From positions 13,379,092 to 13,443,091 of the forward strand of contig OY740777.1 in assembly GCA_963513935.1 (NCBI GenBank): 64,000 nucleotides of DNA, written 5' to 3'. Positions 34,838 to 46,979 of the stretch are shown here, piece by piece. A program made the translations under genes and the position numbers. This DNA comes from Aphrophora alni (lineage: Eukaryota > Arthropoda > Insecta > Hemiptera > Aphrophoridae). Under the pieces are notes generated by a model that searched no databases, was not told where the DNA came from, and was given only the letters and a program-made list of their open reading frames with translations. Numbering within the stretch: position 1 is the first letter of the stretch; each line of letters begins with the position of its first letter.

Positions 34838-36239
34838 TAAAAATAGGGCTTAAACTAGTTTCACTTGTGGCATAAATTCTTCTTCATTGTAAATTGTATC
34901 TAATTAAAATTGATACTATAATTATGGGGATCAAGATAAATTAAGATACTTTATTTTACACAACCCAATTGCCCTTTTTTTTATTTCCAGATAAATCAAG
35001 CAATTGCATTTTTGGATGGAGAAATAACCACAAATACGTTTTGTTTAGACCCTTAGAGTCTACATTTCAGAAACATTTAATCAATATTATGCATAACCAA
35101 TTTTTAAATTGTAATTTTTAGTTTTTTTAATTAACCCAAAATTTTTTAATATAAAAAAAACTTTAGATGTCAAAAATATTCTGACATATTACATTTCATT
35201 AAAATCGATCTACGTCTATGAAATCTAGAATACTGCAAAAACAGTCAGACATGATTCCAAAAACCACTTTTTGTTTTGTTTTCAAAACGGATGTAAACAC
35301 AAAACTTTCTACATATTACACATTACACGATAAAGTAAAATAATAACGTATATTATGAATGTTCCGTCTACAACCCTGTCTAATACATTATTGTAATGTA
35401 TAACTGTATTTAATACAACTAATAATCTATGTTTATGAACATATCAAGATTCACTATGTACTAGACAATACGAAACATAAAAGGGTAGTTATATCATGTC
35501 TCCATTTTGCCCTATGTAATATTCAGTTAGCACTCAGGCCTCACATTAAAGTTTCAAGACACGATGTCAGGTGGTTGGGGGGTTGGGGGGATGTTACCGT
35601 TTCAAAAACACTTAGCAGCCACGATTACCACAATACGGGGACTTTATGACAGCTATTAACGCCTGCTATAAGGGTAGTTCTGAGACTTTAGTGTAAGTTG
35701 TATTGTCAAATAGAAAGAAATCATTAGAGGGAAGAACGCTTCTTATATTCAGTTGTTGGATGAAATTTGAGGTGTCTTTTTAAATTAAGTGAATAAATTT
35801 TAAAAATATTTAAAAGAAATGTTAACACCCTTCTAATACTTGAGTATATATCTTTGCAAATGTCTTATTGGTCGAATTAAATGTTATTAAATTTATTTTC
35901 ATTCCTTTTATACAGTTATAGCCTACTGCATAATTTAAACATGCACAATTTGTTTAATGACCAAAACAAAAGAAGGAAAGTTTAAAAATAAATGAAATAA
36001 TGATACCTCCAAGTGGTTACAAGTTTCGAGGCTGCATACAAAGAGCTATGAAATAAAACATTAACCAAAAAAAACCAAAAAACGATACGGTAAAAATAAA
36101 AACATCCATCGTAAAAAATACCAAAAATTTTGGTGGACATTTTCCGAAAAAGTATCCTCAAAAAAAAGTTTCCTCTGAGTTGTTAAACTAAAGCAAAATT
36201 AAAGATACTCTAAAATTTTTAAATATTGACGTAAATATA
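34838..36239. other. AT-rich DNA, no gene seen
   Basis: A G-rich run (GGTGGTTGGGGGGTTGGGGG) at about 35571-35591 could form a G-quadruplex. Otherwise nothing recognised. Confidence 0.5.
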
Positions 36240-36265
36240 CAGGGTGTCCCGAAAATAATGAACTG
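36240..36265 (+). repeat. Transposon-end-like sequence ACAGGGTGTCCCGAAAATAA
   Basis: ACAGGGTGTCCCGAAAATAA TGAA resembles a transposon terminus, and resembles the complement of 60768-60792 (acagggtgtttgaaaataatg). No partner end was found nearby. Confidence 0.35.
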
Positions 36266-37270
36266 GATATCCATTTTCGGATTATATACATCGAAACAAA
36301 CTAAAATTGTCAAACAATGTATGTTGGAATTCAGCTTCGTTCCATTTATCCGCAATTTGGTTCTTTATAATAAAAATATATAACTCCAGAAATAGATTGA
36401 GTTCAGATTTGGTATAAGTATTTTGTATGTTATGTTTTACAAGTGTACCCAACACAAAGACTTTATTTAATATTTCAAAATAGTGGCTGTTTAAATTTAT
36501 TGAATTCAACTGTTTTGTAGATACTCGAAGTTAAAATTTTTGAAAACTAAACCACATCCGAACGTAGTATTGTATATTTGTAATTGTGTTCATATTTTTT
36601 CCTTATGGTGACTGATTCATTCGAAACTGCAGTAGACTTATTTGAAGGATTAATAGACGTATTTTAATATAAACTACAGAAATTGAAAATTACTGTTATT
36701 CCAAAAATACGAAACTTAACCTCTGTCATTTAAATTGCATTTAGTTTATAATACTTCTGCGACAAGTTTACACAAATGGAGCAAGTATTATATAACTATT
36801 GTTTAAAATAGTATATAAAATCAAAGATGGCGTACATGGTTGACTCTCTTTATTTTACTGACGACACAGAACTGACATTTTAGATGACGAATGATTTTGC
36901 TCACTTTATGCAATGTTTGTGCAATGTTTTTGCTCACTTTATTTTCTTTATTACTGTGTTTTCTTCGTTAAATCTTTAAGTTATTAAAAGAGCAATTCGT
37001 GTATTAGTAAATTTTACGATGTAAACCGTGTTGAAATTGAACTTTCTAATTTTTTCCTGTGTGAGAAAGCAATTTACCAGGTCTTGATTTTGAGGAAACT
37101 AATTTAGGGCACTAAATAACCACATCGTTAAACTGTAATCGGCCCTTCTAAGGGTAAACAAAACGTTTCACATTACTTTTGTTTATGTTATACTCACCTT
37201 TTTCTCTCTACGAATATCCTTAACTTAAATTAGTAACAAGTGTTTTTCCATATTATGTAAGTATTTTTTC
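36266..37270. other. AT-rich DNA, no gene seen
   Basis: A short local duplication of TTTTGCTCACTTTAT occurs at 36896-36910 and about 36929-36943. No gene recognised. Confidence 0.5.
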
Positions 37271-37392
37271 TACGTGTAAAAATACATATTTAATTCCGAT
37301 AGATAAAACACAGACTGCTTCAGAAAGGACATAATCGGTTTAGGTGTCATTTTAAAGCAAAACATAACTAGTTTTTCATTAAACAGTTATTT

Positions 37393-37740
37393 TTATTCGT
37401 TGTGACTACAATTTGCGATAAGGCAAATCCAACTTGAAGTCAGTTTTTCGCCAAACTCGGGAAGTATAATATCTAGTGTCGCTTCAGTTACGATGAATTC
37501 GATTTCCCAGCTCAGGGATATCCCCAGGGAAAAGTAGATTTTTAAGAAAACATTACAGGATGTCAAATCTGGTGAGCGAGGTCCTGCACGATCAAACCAC
37601 CGATCTTGGAAATGCTTATTAAGGAATTGCTGAACTTCTGTGCGAAAGTGAGTTGGAGACACGTCTTGTTAGTTTTGAAGATCGTGTTCATCTAACTATT
37701 GAATGAGGAAATTTTCAACGTCCATTCATGGTTTTCTCTG
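37393..37740 (-). pseudogene. Transposase C-terminal fragment, tandem copy 1
   Basis: On the minus strand the frame reads LDEHDLQ, then QDVSPTHF (the QQDGAPPHF box with the second catalytic Asp), then VQQFLNKHFQDRWF, PRSPDLTSCNVFLK (the PRSPDLTP-D-FFLWG box) and a tail EFGEKLTS..CLIANCSHNE that fits the family's C-terminal residues. This is an insect IS630-Tc1-mariner type transposase. The third catalytic Asp is Asn, the WIGR..WPP segment is shortened, and stops lie upstream (before QD). The longest open part ends at 37393. No activity is possible. Confidence 0.8.
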
Positions 37741-38090
37741 TGAAAAAAATCTGCATAATTAATTTGCGATAAAGCAATCCGCCCTGGAGTTAGTTTCTTG
37801 CCAAACTCGCGAAATATATCAGGTGTCAGTTTAGTTACAGTGAGTTTGATTTCCCAGCTGATTAGCAAGGTAAAGGTGGATCTTTAAGAAAAAAAATGAG
37901 GGATGTCAAATCTGGTTGAACGATGTGATCACCACCTCACGACCAATTCACTGATCTTGGAAATGCTTATTAAGGAATTGCTGAATTACCGTGCGTAAGT
38001 TAGTTTAAGACATGTCTTGCTGACTGTAAAGATCATGTTCATCTAACTATTTAATGAGGATATTTCCTAGCATATTGGATCCATTTATAG
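37741..38090 (-). pseudogene. Transposase C-terminal fragment, tandem copy 2
   Basis: The same unit is shifted by about 351 bp. The minus strand reads DLYSQQDMS, stop, TNLRTVIQQFLNKHFQDQ, stop, IGREVV, and after a frameshift PDLTSLIFFL. It keeps QQD and IGR better than copy 1 but is broken by at least two stops and one frameshift. Confidence 0.75.
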
Positions 38091-38400
38091 ATTTCGCCAT
38101 GAAAACATCTGCAACAATAATTTGCGATACGGCAAAACCCCCTTTGGAGATAATTTCTTTTCAAACTCGCAAAGTATTCAGGCGTCATTTTATTTACAGT
38201 TAATTCGATTTCCCAGCTAAGTGTGAGCGAGGTGATCACCACCTCACGACCAATCAAGCGAACTTGGAAATGATTATTAGGGAATTGCTGATCTACGAGA
38301 GAGAGTTGGAGACGCGTCTTGATAGTTGTGAAGATCATTTTCATACATTCATGGTTTTCTCCATGACAAAACCTGCGCTATTAATTTGTTTTGCCATTGT
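38091..38400 (-). pseudogene. Transposase C-terminal fragment, tandem copy 3
   Basis: Shifted about 358 bp from copy 2. The minus strand shows YQDASPT and, in another frame, QQFPNNHFQVRLIGREVVITS followed directly by the SWEIEL tail, so the PRSPDLT box is deleted. A short start of a fourth unit may lie at 38360-38400 (cattcatggttttctcc, gcgctattaatttg). Confidence 0.7.
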
Positions 38401-38896
38401 AATTTTATATATCTTCAGGTTCATACACGCCTAAGGGCGGTGAGTTATTCCAGTCACATATTACACACGTCAAAATGATTTCTCTAGTCTATAGACAAAG
38501 ATCTACCAGGCTTGTTCCACAGCAGAATCACAAAGTCGCGGGTTACCTGGTGATTTGTCATGTACAACAGAACAGCCAGTTTTAACGATTTTTTTTAAAT
38601 AATAAATTGTTAACCTACCTGGGAGAATTGTTATACTGGGTAAGAAATTTACGTTGAAATGTAGTCGCGAAGTTAGTTTCGTAGAAAGTAACCATTTTAA
38701 AACTAAACCGCGACTGGATTTGGTACTACGACACCATGTGAGACAAACTTGTTATTTTGCTTCAAAATGACACCTCAACTGATTCTGTCAATTATCAATT
38801 ATCTGGATAAATTAATACATGCTTTTAAACTTGTACAGTCCTTTTGAAGCACTGGATCGAAAAAATCAATACAGCTGCTAAAATTTACACGTAAAA

Positions 38897-39723
38897 AAAT
38901 ATAATTTTAAATTTCGTAAAGAAATGAAAGAAGATTACAACATTTATTTCGTGCAGCAAAATAAATTAAATTAACTGTGATTTAATAAATTTTAAAACAG
39001 CTTGGCATGTTTCGATATAATCGATATTTACAAGTTGCAAACAAGAAACTGTTTTTGTTCTTTTCCCACTATAATTAATTCAAAATTAGTATTTTTTTAG
39101 TTGTATTTTTTTAAAGTAATTTTGAAGTTACCAATTTCCTCTTTTATTTCATAGATTTTTACACAAATCCAGCAACCGTTAAATTAAACCAGCTATAACT
39201 CATCAATAAACAATGTTTCAGAAACCACAAAACTCTAAACAAACAGACACACAACATAACGCCACCGAAAACTCTTAACGAGTTGTTAAACAAAACACAA
39301 CACGAGCAAGTAGCCAGTACGCGTTGTAAATCAAGGAGCGTTATATTTTTATTTAAGTGCAAGATTGTAAATGGCTGAGGAACGCGTCTAAAAGAGCAAT
39401 AATATTTAACTTTAATGGCAATAATAAAAGTTAATAGCTTTATGATAGGGCGTCCATTGATGTGTAGACCTCATCGTCAGTTTTATTACAACTCCTCACT
39501 GTAAAACAACTTATTGTTGATTTATCTAACACTATTAATTACCGTAAGAAGGCCCAATGGGCACTGAGGGGTTGTTATGTTACAAAGTATTTTATAGCAC
39601 GCTTTAGAGTCTTTTTACGTCTACTTTGAAAATTGACATTCGTTTGTATTCTTTACGGCTATTATTTGAAATTATATTTTTAAGGTTTGGGTGTAAAGGA
39701 CTTATTTACAGTTGTTAAATATT
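38897..39723. other. AT-rich DNA, no gene seen
   Basis: No recognisable coding frame; a 67-codon minus frame at 39159-39362 has no known motif. Confidence 0.5.
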
Positions 39724-40375
39724 TTAGGACAATATTTATCAAGTACATAAGGGGGGGATTGAATTGAATAGATATATTCAACCATATAGGGAAATATGAA
39801 TCAAGTAAACAATGGGTGGAAATGATTTGCTATAAAAACATTGAACAATTTAGGAAAATATTAACCAACTACACAAGGCGTGGAATCGAATTGCTGTAAA
39901 TATTAAACACTTTAGGGAAATATTAATCAAGTAAACAATGGTTGGAATTGATTTGCTATAAAAAAATATACCAATTTAGAAAAATATTAACCAACTACAC
40001 AAGGCGTGGAATCGAATTGCTTAAAATATTAAACACTTTAGGGAAATATTAATCAAGTAAACATTGGGTAGATTTGAATTATTTAAAATCGTTAAATATT
40101 TAGGGAAATATTAACCAAGTACACAAGAAGTAGAATTGAATTGTGTAAAAACATTAAACAATTTAAGGAAATATTAACCCAGTATCCAAGAGTGGAGTCG
40201 AATTTCTTAAAAAAACATTAAACAAATTTAAAAAATTATAATCACGTGGCCGACAAAATAAGTGGAATTGAATTTCTTTAAAATAATTCATTAAATACGG
40301 AAAATTTTAATCAAGTAGTCTACACAAAAGTGGAATTGAATTACTTAAAAATGTTAACCAATTTAGGGAAATAGA
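39724..40375. repeat. About 62-bp tandem array, roughly 11 copies
   Basis: The unit theme is TTTAGGGAAATATTAATCAA GTA.ACAA, then GTGGAATTGAATTGCT, then AAAAACATTAAACAA. Neighbouring units alternate between a TAAACAATGG type and a TACACAAGGCG type, so an early dimer probably expanded. Later units are more diverged. Confidence 0.9.
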
Positions 40376-41133
40376 TTGTTAATTAGAGTGCCTCTGGTTA
40401 CATGGGGATAAAGTTTGGTCTACCTCTAAAACTAAAAAAAAAAAAAAAAAATCAATAAAAAGAAATCAATAACCTAGTTATTTAGCGATATTTTTCATAT
40501 ACAAATATTATTATGTTTTTTAATGTTTATTTGTTATTTGCAGTGATTGTATTTTTTTATAGTTTGTGTTATTATTTTAAATTATTCAATTATGTAAATA
40601 ATTTAGAAATTTTGTGAAATATTTTAGTTAGTTGAAAGTATTTTTGAATGAAATATGACCATTTCTTTGTAGCTCAAAATGTGCAGTACTTCAAGGGGAG
40701 AATAAAATGGATAAAATTTCATTATGGTTGAATTTAAAACATAATAAATTGTACAAAATATTACTGGCAATTTTATAGTTGCTACTAATATTCACATTTC
40801 ACTAATATTTTGATGAAAGTGCTATTTTGAGAAATTAAGTACTTTACAACGCCGATTACTGATTTTTTTTTGAACAGCGATAAATCGGGAATCGATAATT
40901 TAGAAAAATGGGGTCCAGTAAGATTTGTGTTCGTCATTAGATCTAATATTATTTTGTTTTTCTTAAAATAAACTCCAAATTATGAGTTATAAAGGTAATG
41001 TAAAATCAATCCGAGTTATGATAATATTCCCCACGTTTTGGGCACGCCCACGCCATAGACGATAGACAGATATCATTTAAAATACTACTTTAAATACTCA
41101 GGAAACATCGAATTTTTGACCCGATCACATAAC
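40376..41133. other. AT-rich DNA, no gene seen
   Basis: A run of 18 A at about 40434-40451 and text shared with 9920-9960; no gene. Confidence 0.5.
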
Positions 41134-41282
41134 TTCCCCTATACTACGCCCTAATCTAACTTAACCTTCCCCTATACTACGCTCTAATCTAACCTAACCT
41201 AACCTAACGTTCCCCTATACTACGCCCTAATCTAACTTAACCTTCCCCTATACTACGCTCTAATCTAACCTAACCTAACCTT
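41134..41282. repeat. 76-bp dimer repeat with internal CCTAA telomere-type units
   Basis: TTCCCCTATACTACGC starts at 41134, 41167, 41210 and 41243, alternating spacers of 33 and 43 bp, so a 76-bp dimer is present twice. Each longer unit ends in CTAACCTAACCTAAC, i.e. three to four CCTAA pentamers, the complement of the arthropod telomere repeat TTAGG. Confidence 0.85.
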
Positions 41283-42061
41283 CACGTATACCACTAGAGA
41301 TATTAAACTAATTTTTAAAATACACTAAACTTACTTATTTTTCAGTTTTGGGAACAGTGTGACGTTAATGCTTTCTTCTAAATGAAATGGCCACAGGTAG
41401 TTCTGAAAAAACATATTGAAAATTTTAAAAATACTATACATCTAGACATTAACAAACGTAAATGAATAAAATAATTGTATAATATGAATAATACGATATT
41501 ATTTGCATATTTTAAATTGATATATTTATTGGACATTATGTAATAATTCATTATGTAAAAGGCTTATGGCCTATATTTATTTTCTACAAATCAATTTCGT
41601 ATGTGAGCATATTTTGCATGACTTTTTCAACAATTAAAAATTTGAGAGTAGGTGCCATAAAAACAAAACATTGCAAATTTTATTTTTATGTGGAAGTGGC
41701 AATTTATATCACATTTTTTCGAAGTACAGTCACTAAAGATAAAACATAAAACGTAGGCGTCACCAAAAAGGCGGTTCGTGAATTATTGGTAAAATTTCTC
41801 AAAATGCGCTACACCAATTTTGTTAAAAATCCACTTCAGTATCCGGTTTCTTGGGTCAAAGTAATTCAAAGAGTTATTATGAATATACTTCTAAAATGGT
41901 TAGTTTTATGTATATCCGTCATTTTGTGTTAATTTAAAAAATAATAATAATTTTAATAAATTACAGTAGATATCGACAAAATATTTGCTACACATATTTC
42001 GTATAGCCTATGACTTCTTATCGATATACAAAAAACCAACACTTTGTATACTAAGTTTTCA
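41283..42061. other. AT-rich DNA with a dispersed-repeat fragment
   Basis: 41758-41800 (caccaaaaaggcg, gtgaattattgg) resembles 7098-7135 in reverse. No gene seen. Confidence 0.45.
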
Positions 42062-42600
42062 AAATTCTGCCCGTTTATAACAATTAATATTGAAGATATC
42101 AAAAACTATTTACAAAAACTTTAAAGAAAATTTACAAGAGACCAAAAAGTTTTATTTTTTAATTACAAACTAAATGAATTTTATAATTTTTCAGTTGTTT
42201 AAAGGATAACCGAGTTATTTTCAAAAAAAAAAACGTTATTTTTGATAATTGTCTACAACACCCTAAATTCATCTAAAACCAAAATATATTTTTCATTAAC
42301 AGTGGGGACAACACAATTGGAAACTCACGGTAAACTAATGGATTTTTATTACTAATAAAAAAACCTCTTAATTCAAAACTATTTTGATTTTAGGCTAATT
42401 TTGGTTATTCTAGACAATTATCATGAAATTGTGTTTTCAGTTTTTTGACAATAACTTGTTTAACTTTCAAGCTACTGAAAAAGTACAAAATAATATGGTT
42501 TGTTATTAAAAAAGTAAACTTTTTGGTCTCTTGTTAATTTAATTGTTCTTGATATATTTGACATCGTAAATTTAAATGCTCGCCATTTAGAAAAAAAATT
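42062..42600. mobile_element. Foldback element, about 250-bp diverged arms
   Basis: AAGAGACCAAAAAGTTTTAT at about 42137-42156 matches the complement of AAACTTTTTGGTCTCTTGTT at 42526-42545. Further in, TTTTTCAGTTGTTTAAAGGA matches in reverse tttcaagctactgaaaaag, and TTTGATAATTGTCTA matches tagacaattatca. The arms meet near 42330. No coding frame. Confidence 0.65.
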
Positions 42601-45012
42601 ACAAAATCGTGGCAAATTTATAAAACATCAAATAAAAAATATTTCTACAAATCAAGACTCGATATCTAATTTAAATTTCTTAATCTGTTGTGTTGTAAAA
42701 AATAAAAAATGGCGGAAAGACAGAATACTAAACATTTTAGGACATTTGTTCATAAGGCTTTTTTAATTAATTTAAACCAAGGAACCACCTCCTAAAATTA
42801 TGAAAACACCTTGTAAGTTGTGTGAGAAAGTTCATGTAATATTTTCCAATTTTTTCTCACTTTAAATAGTATAAATAAAAATTTTTTCATTACTTTATTT
42901 TCCAAAAATACTCGCATACCATGACGTGTATACCAAGCTATTTTATTCATGTGTCGAGATTGTGTAATTCATTACCTCATTAAGTTGACAATTAAAACAT
43001 GTCATTAATTAAAGTAAACTCAACATGCACATTGAAAGATATATCATTTTATGAATCATGTTTTCCTTCGTTTTGACAATAAAATGTGCACGGGAGTGTT
43101 TGGCCTATTATTACCATGGACTTTGCAGGACTCATATGCTGATGATATTAGTACCATGAAAACTTTGCTGGTTTACGATCGTCTTAGTGATTTACTGCCG
43201 AGAATATTATAAAGATGGTGAAAAAAATAAAGAAGTGAGAGGGAAGCAAGAAAGGAAATTGTTACTTGGGTTTTAGAGCAACGTTGTACTAGGTATAGTC
43301 GTTGGCTCGTGAAGTTTGTACATAAAATAAAAGGTATATTGTTTTGTTTCACGAGACTGTACAAAGACAGTATTTTCAGGATTGGAATTTGTTTTGTTTT
43401 TAGTTGTCCTTGCAAATAATTGCAAGGAAAGATTGAGTAAGATTTTTTATAATTAAAAGTGAAATAAGTATGACGGGAGATATCCTCAAATGTAATTCTC
43501 TAAAGTTGGTTTCTTGTGCCTTGAAGGAAATGTTAAATTGTATTGGTAGATCAAGGAGGCTTATAATTTTCAAACTTCGCAATTTTGAATAAAACAACTC
43601 TTTTGATGTCAGGTTGAAAACACTAATATCTCCTATACAAAATCAATTAAACATTTTCTCAATACACGAATCAGGAAACAAAAAAACGCACTCTTAGCGG
43701 ACACATTCTGTTGTACAAATCACCTTTCGAACTTCCAACCATCGTAAAAACTTATAAAATGGCCGAAACTAATACTTACGGTGACAAAAATAAATTATGT
43801 CGTTGTTAATGGGCGTGACAACCTTTCTATGTTAAGGAAATGCGGGTGAATTCCGCATGATTGCAGTTGATAAAACGCCAAACATAGGTTATGTTGTGGG
43901 ACTACATAGCTGTTATGGTCTAAAGTAGTTCTCATTGCTAAGGCAATAATGGATGTAAAGTTTGCCGTTTTTGATTAATCAAAAGTGTGCAGAGCAGGAG
44001 AGTTTGATCCATGAAGCTGTCTGTTGTAACACTAAGTTTTTAATCGAAATGTTTAATATAATAATATAAAACTTTTAATGATCATAATTTGTTGAAAACG
44101 CAATTATTTTATTGTCTATATTTCGTAAAGGTATCTAAATATAAAAATAGAGGAAATGCTGAAGTATGTGACAAGATCCAATTGTCGTAATGATTTCTCT
44201 TTTTATATAAATTATTTATTGGAGTTTTTATGTAATGTACGAGAAGTGTGATGTTAAATGCTGGCACGGGATTTTTTTGGAACTTTTAAAAATGAAGCGT
44301 CACAATGTTATGTTTGTTTGAGACCGCTTTACGTCGCGAAATTTTTGCGAGTTCTAATAAGGAACATAAAGTAAAAATTAGAAAAAAATAATAATAAAAA
44401 GAAAACACCAAATGGTTTTAATAATTTTCTGATAACTACGAGTGATAAATTAGTGTTTTCTTTGCAATTCTCAAAAATTAAAAGTAAAGTTGCAACAAAC
44501 GCGATTTAAATGCTTGCAAGTGTTTTACTTGTAGTAATTTTTTCGTTCCTATACTAGAGCGTTTAAAGACTGAAATATCGTTTAAACATTTAATTGTAAA
44601 CGCCGAATTTTATAATGAAAATTTTTGTTTCAAAATATGAAAACAAAAGTAAGAGATTCTATTTGAAAGTTTATAGAACGTATTTTTTGTTTAAATACTT
44701 TTCTAAAGGTAAATCGTTGCTTACATGTGTCTAACAAATATATCGTTGCCGGAAGTATGATCATAGTTTGTGAGTGCTAATTAGTGATTTAAAATTAAAT
44801 AATAAAATCTTTTGAAATTAAGCTACGTTTATGAAATAATAAATATAAAAAAATCCATTTTAATTTAATTACATCTAAAATAAAATTCAATCATTCATGA
44901 AATACAAATCGAAAAAAAGTCGGATAGAAAAACGTAATGAAATATCTGCTATAAATATATTTTACAACTCATTTTTTGAGAGATTTATTATCAAAATCAC
45001 AGAACAATGTAA
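42601..45012. other. AT-rich DNA, no gene seen
   Basis: Two minus-strand frames of 65-80 codons (43173-43415, 43400-43597) have no recognised domain. No clear repeat structure. Confidence 0.5.
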
Positions 45013-45348
45013 TAGATTATTGTACTTACTCCGTCTTGTGGCTAACTTGTCGTCTAACTATATAGGGCTATGTATTGCGTTTCGAAACTATGTTTCATCT
45101 TCAAATCTCGCTCGTAAGATGTCGTTAAAACACTAAGAAACACAAACATCACAAAATGTTCACACAAAATTAGTATTTCCTTGAATTACGGTCTCGTTAT
45201 TTTAAGGGAACATTTTGTGTTTCTTAGTGTTTTTTAATGTTTTAACGACCTCTTACGAGCAGCATCTGAAGATGAAACATACGTTTCGAAATGCGTAACA
45301 TATATACTTACAAGTAAACTACAAGGCGGAGTATGTACAATAACCTAT
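45013..45348. mobile_element. Foldback element with hammerhead-like motif in both arms
   Basis: ATTATTGTACTTACTCCGTC TTGT at the left pairs with the right end GGCGGAGTATGTACAATAA. Further in, GTCGTTAAAACACTAAG pairs with aacattaaaaaacact and the downstream acgacctctta. Arm motifs: minus 45105-45078 (GAAGAT, GAAAC-ata-GTTTC, GAAACGC) and plus 45266-45295 (CTGAAGAT, GAAAC-atac-GTTTC, GAAATGCG). It shares only the motif and the word TTTTAACGACCTC with element P. The 79-codon frame at 44897-45136 ends in this element and is not credible as a gene. Confidence 0.75.
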
Positions 45349-45499
45349 TATATTAAAATATAACATTGAAATTGAATTTATGGAAATTTTAATTTTAAAT
45401 AAGAAGATATTAAATATCTTTTTTTTAAATTTTTAAAAGGGAGAAGAGATTTTTAGCGAAAGAGTGATTCAATTTTTTTTTTTATAGTGCCACCTTACC

Positions 45500-45790
45500 G
45501 TCGTTAATAATCTATTAGATCTTTTCGTTGTTAACGACGAACGTTTCGGCTATTTAGCCATTATCAATTTTAAGTTATAGAATTCGTCTCCGTTATCATA
45601 AAAAAATTAACATTCATAAAAATTCTCAACTCAAAATACACTAATACATAAGTTACAGTCATTGTGTGGTGTTATTTATTGATTTTATGAGTGTATGTTG
45701 ATGACAACGAAGAATATATCTTCAAATTAAATTTGATGATAACTGATAGCCGAAACTGCAGCAGTTTTGTAGCTAAACGGTAAAATAAAC
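45500..45790. mobile_element. Diverged inverted-repeat element with GGCTA-stem motif
   Basis: Minus strand 45567-45537 reads TTGATAAT, GGCT-aaat-AGCC, GAAACG. Plus strand 45733-45757 reads TTGATGATAACTGATAGCCG AAACT. The flanks of the two are roughly reverse complementary (tttcggctat). The CTGA box is TTGA here. Confidence 0.45.
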
Positions 45791-46979
45791 TACAGACGAC
45801 TGAGGTGGAATTATATTAAATAACAATAGAAGCGAAATTTAAATCTATCTAATTTTTAATGAATCCAAATTTTATATAATTGTTAACAATCACAAATTGT
45901 TTAACAAAGCAATTGAAATAAATAAAACTATTGTTGTTTTAATTGCATATTTATAAATGTATAAAAGCAAATAGGGTATAATATTAATGTAAAAAATACA
46001 AATTAGAAAAGAAATTTTTCCCATATGCTGTACTGATTGTTGAAGTGTGATTTTACGATTCAAACATTTGTTTAAAACACAATCGTGAAATTTTCAAAAA
46101 TTAGATATAAAAATTTATAATTTCAAATAAAAGATGAATTACCATGAAAATCGAGCATTGGGGGGGGGGCTGTGGAAAAACAAATTGTCATTATATTACC
46201 AACGACTGTAACAATAAATAAATGAAAATATATGTTACACTCCAGAAAATCCGATTTCAACGTCATTGCATTTTTCTTAAAACAAACTAAATTGCTTTCT
46301 TGCTCCCAAAAAGAGTAGGCCTACATTGGATTTTTGTATTGTAGGCCTTCTGGGTAAATGTATTTTACATGTGGAAAATACCTGCAATAATAAATATTTG
46401 GCTGTAAGTTAATCCATCAAAATGTATATTATTTTATTTTCAAAAATTAAGAAAAGTTTTATTATCAAGTAAAATAATTTAACATCTAAATATACGTTAG
46501 CCTAAAGGACTATTTTTACTAAAACCTTATTAAAGTGGTAATTTAACTCATTAAATGCTTCCCAAAATTGAGACAGAGGTAAATCGCTTCTTACCTCTGT
46601 CTCCAGAAATGGTAGATTTAACAAATTTCAACAAAATCTTTCGACTGGTTTTAAAAAAAGAATTTCCATACCTACAAATATTGCTCATTAAATAAGCCCT
46701 AGTATCAAATCATGACATATTTTGAATATACAACTCCGACTTATGAGAAATAGTCCTTATGTACTAATAAAAATGTCCAAAATACTGTCAGAAACAAGTC
46801 AAAAGTGTAAATTAAGAATAACTGATCCCTTAAAAAATTATATTGATTGAGCCTTTACAGCTGCTGACTGTAGTTTGTCAATCCCGAGGTAACTTAACTG
46901 GATTTACGTCTTTGTTCAAGTAGTATTGGATTAAATCTCTTTATTCCTATAAATATCATCATTAATATTCCTATTATTA
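45791..46979. other. AT-rich DNA, no gene seen
   Basis: A run of ten G is at 46160-46169 and TAGGCCTA at 46316. No gene recognised. Confidence 0.5.

Larger units (their letters stand above)
37271..38896. mobile_element. Composite: transposase fragments between inverted repeats
   Basis: The left arm (37271-37375) and right arm (about 38745-38896) share, as reverse complements, TTTTACGTGTAAA-type ends, CTGCTTCAGAAAGGAC / gtccttttgaagc, and GGTGTCATTTTAAAGCAAAA / ttttgcttcaaaatgacacc. Between them lie three tandem copies of a 350-bp piece of transposase gene. The right arm has about 50 bp more than the left. The whole looks like a rearranged DNA transposon. Confidence 0.65.

Noticed and set aside
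43173..43597. Two overlapping minus-strand frames of 65-80 codons
   Set aside because: Composition follows the AT-rich DNA and no motif, start context or splice signal supports them.
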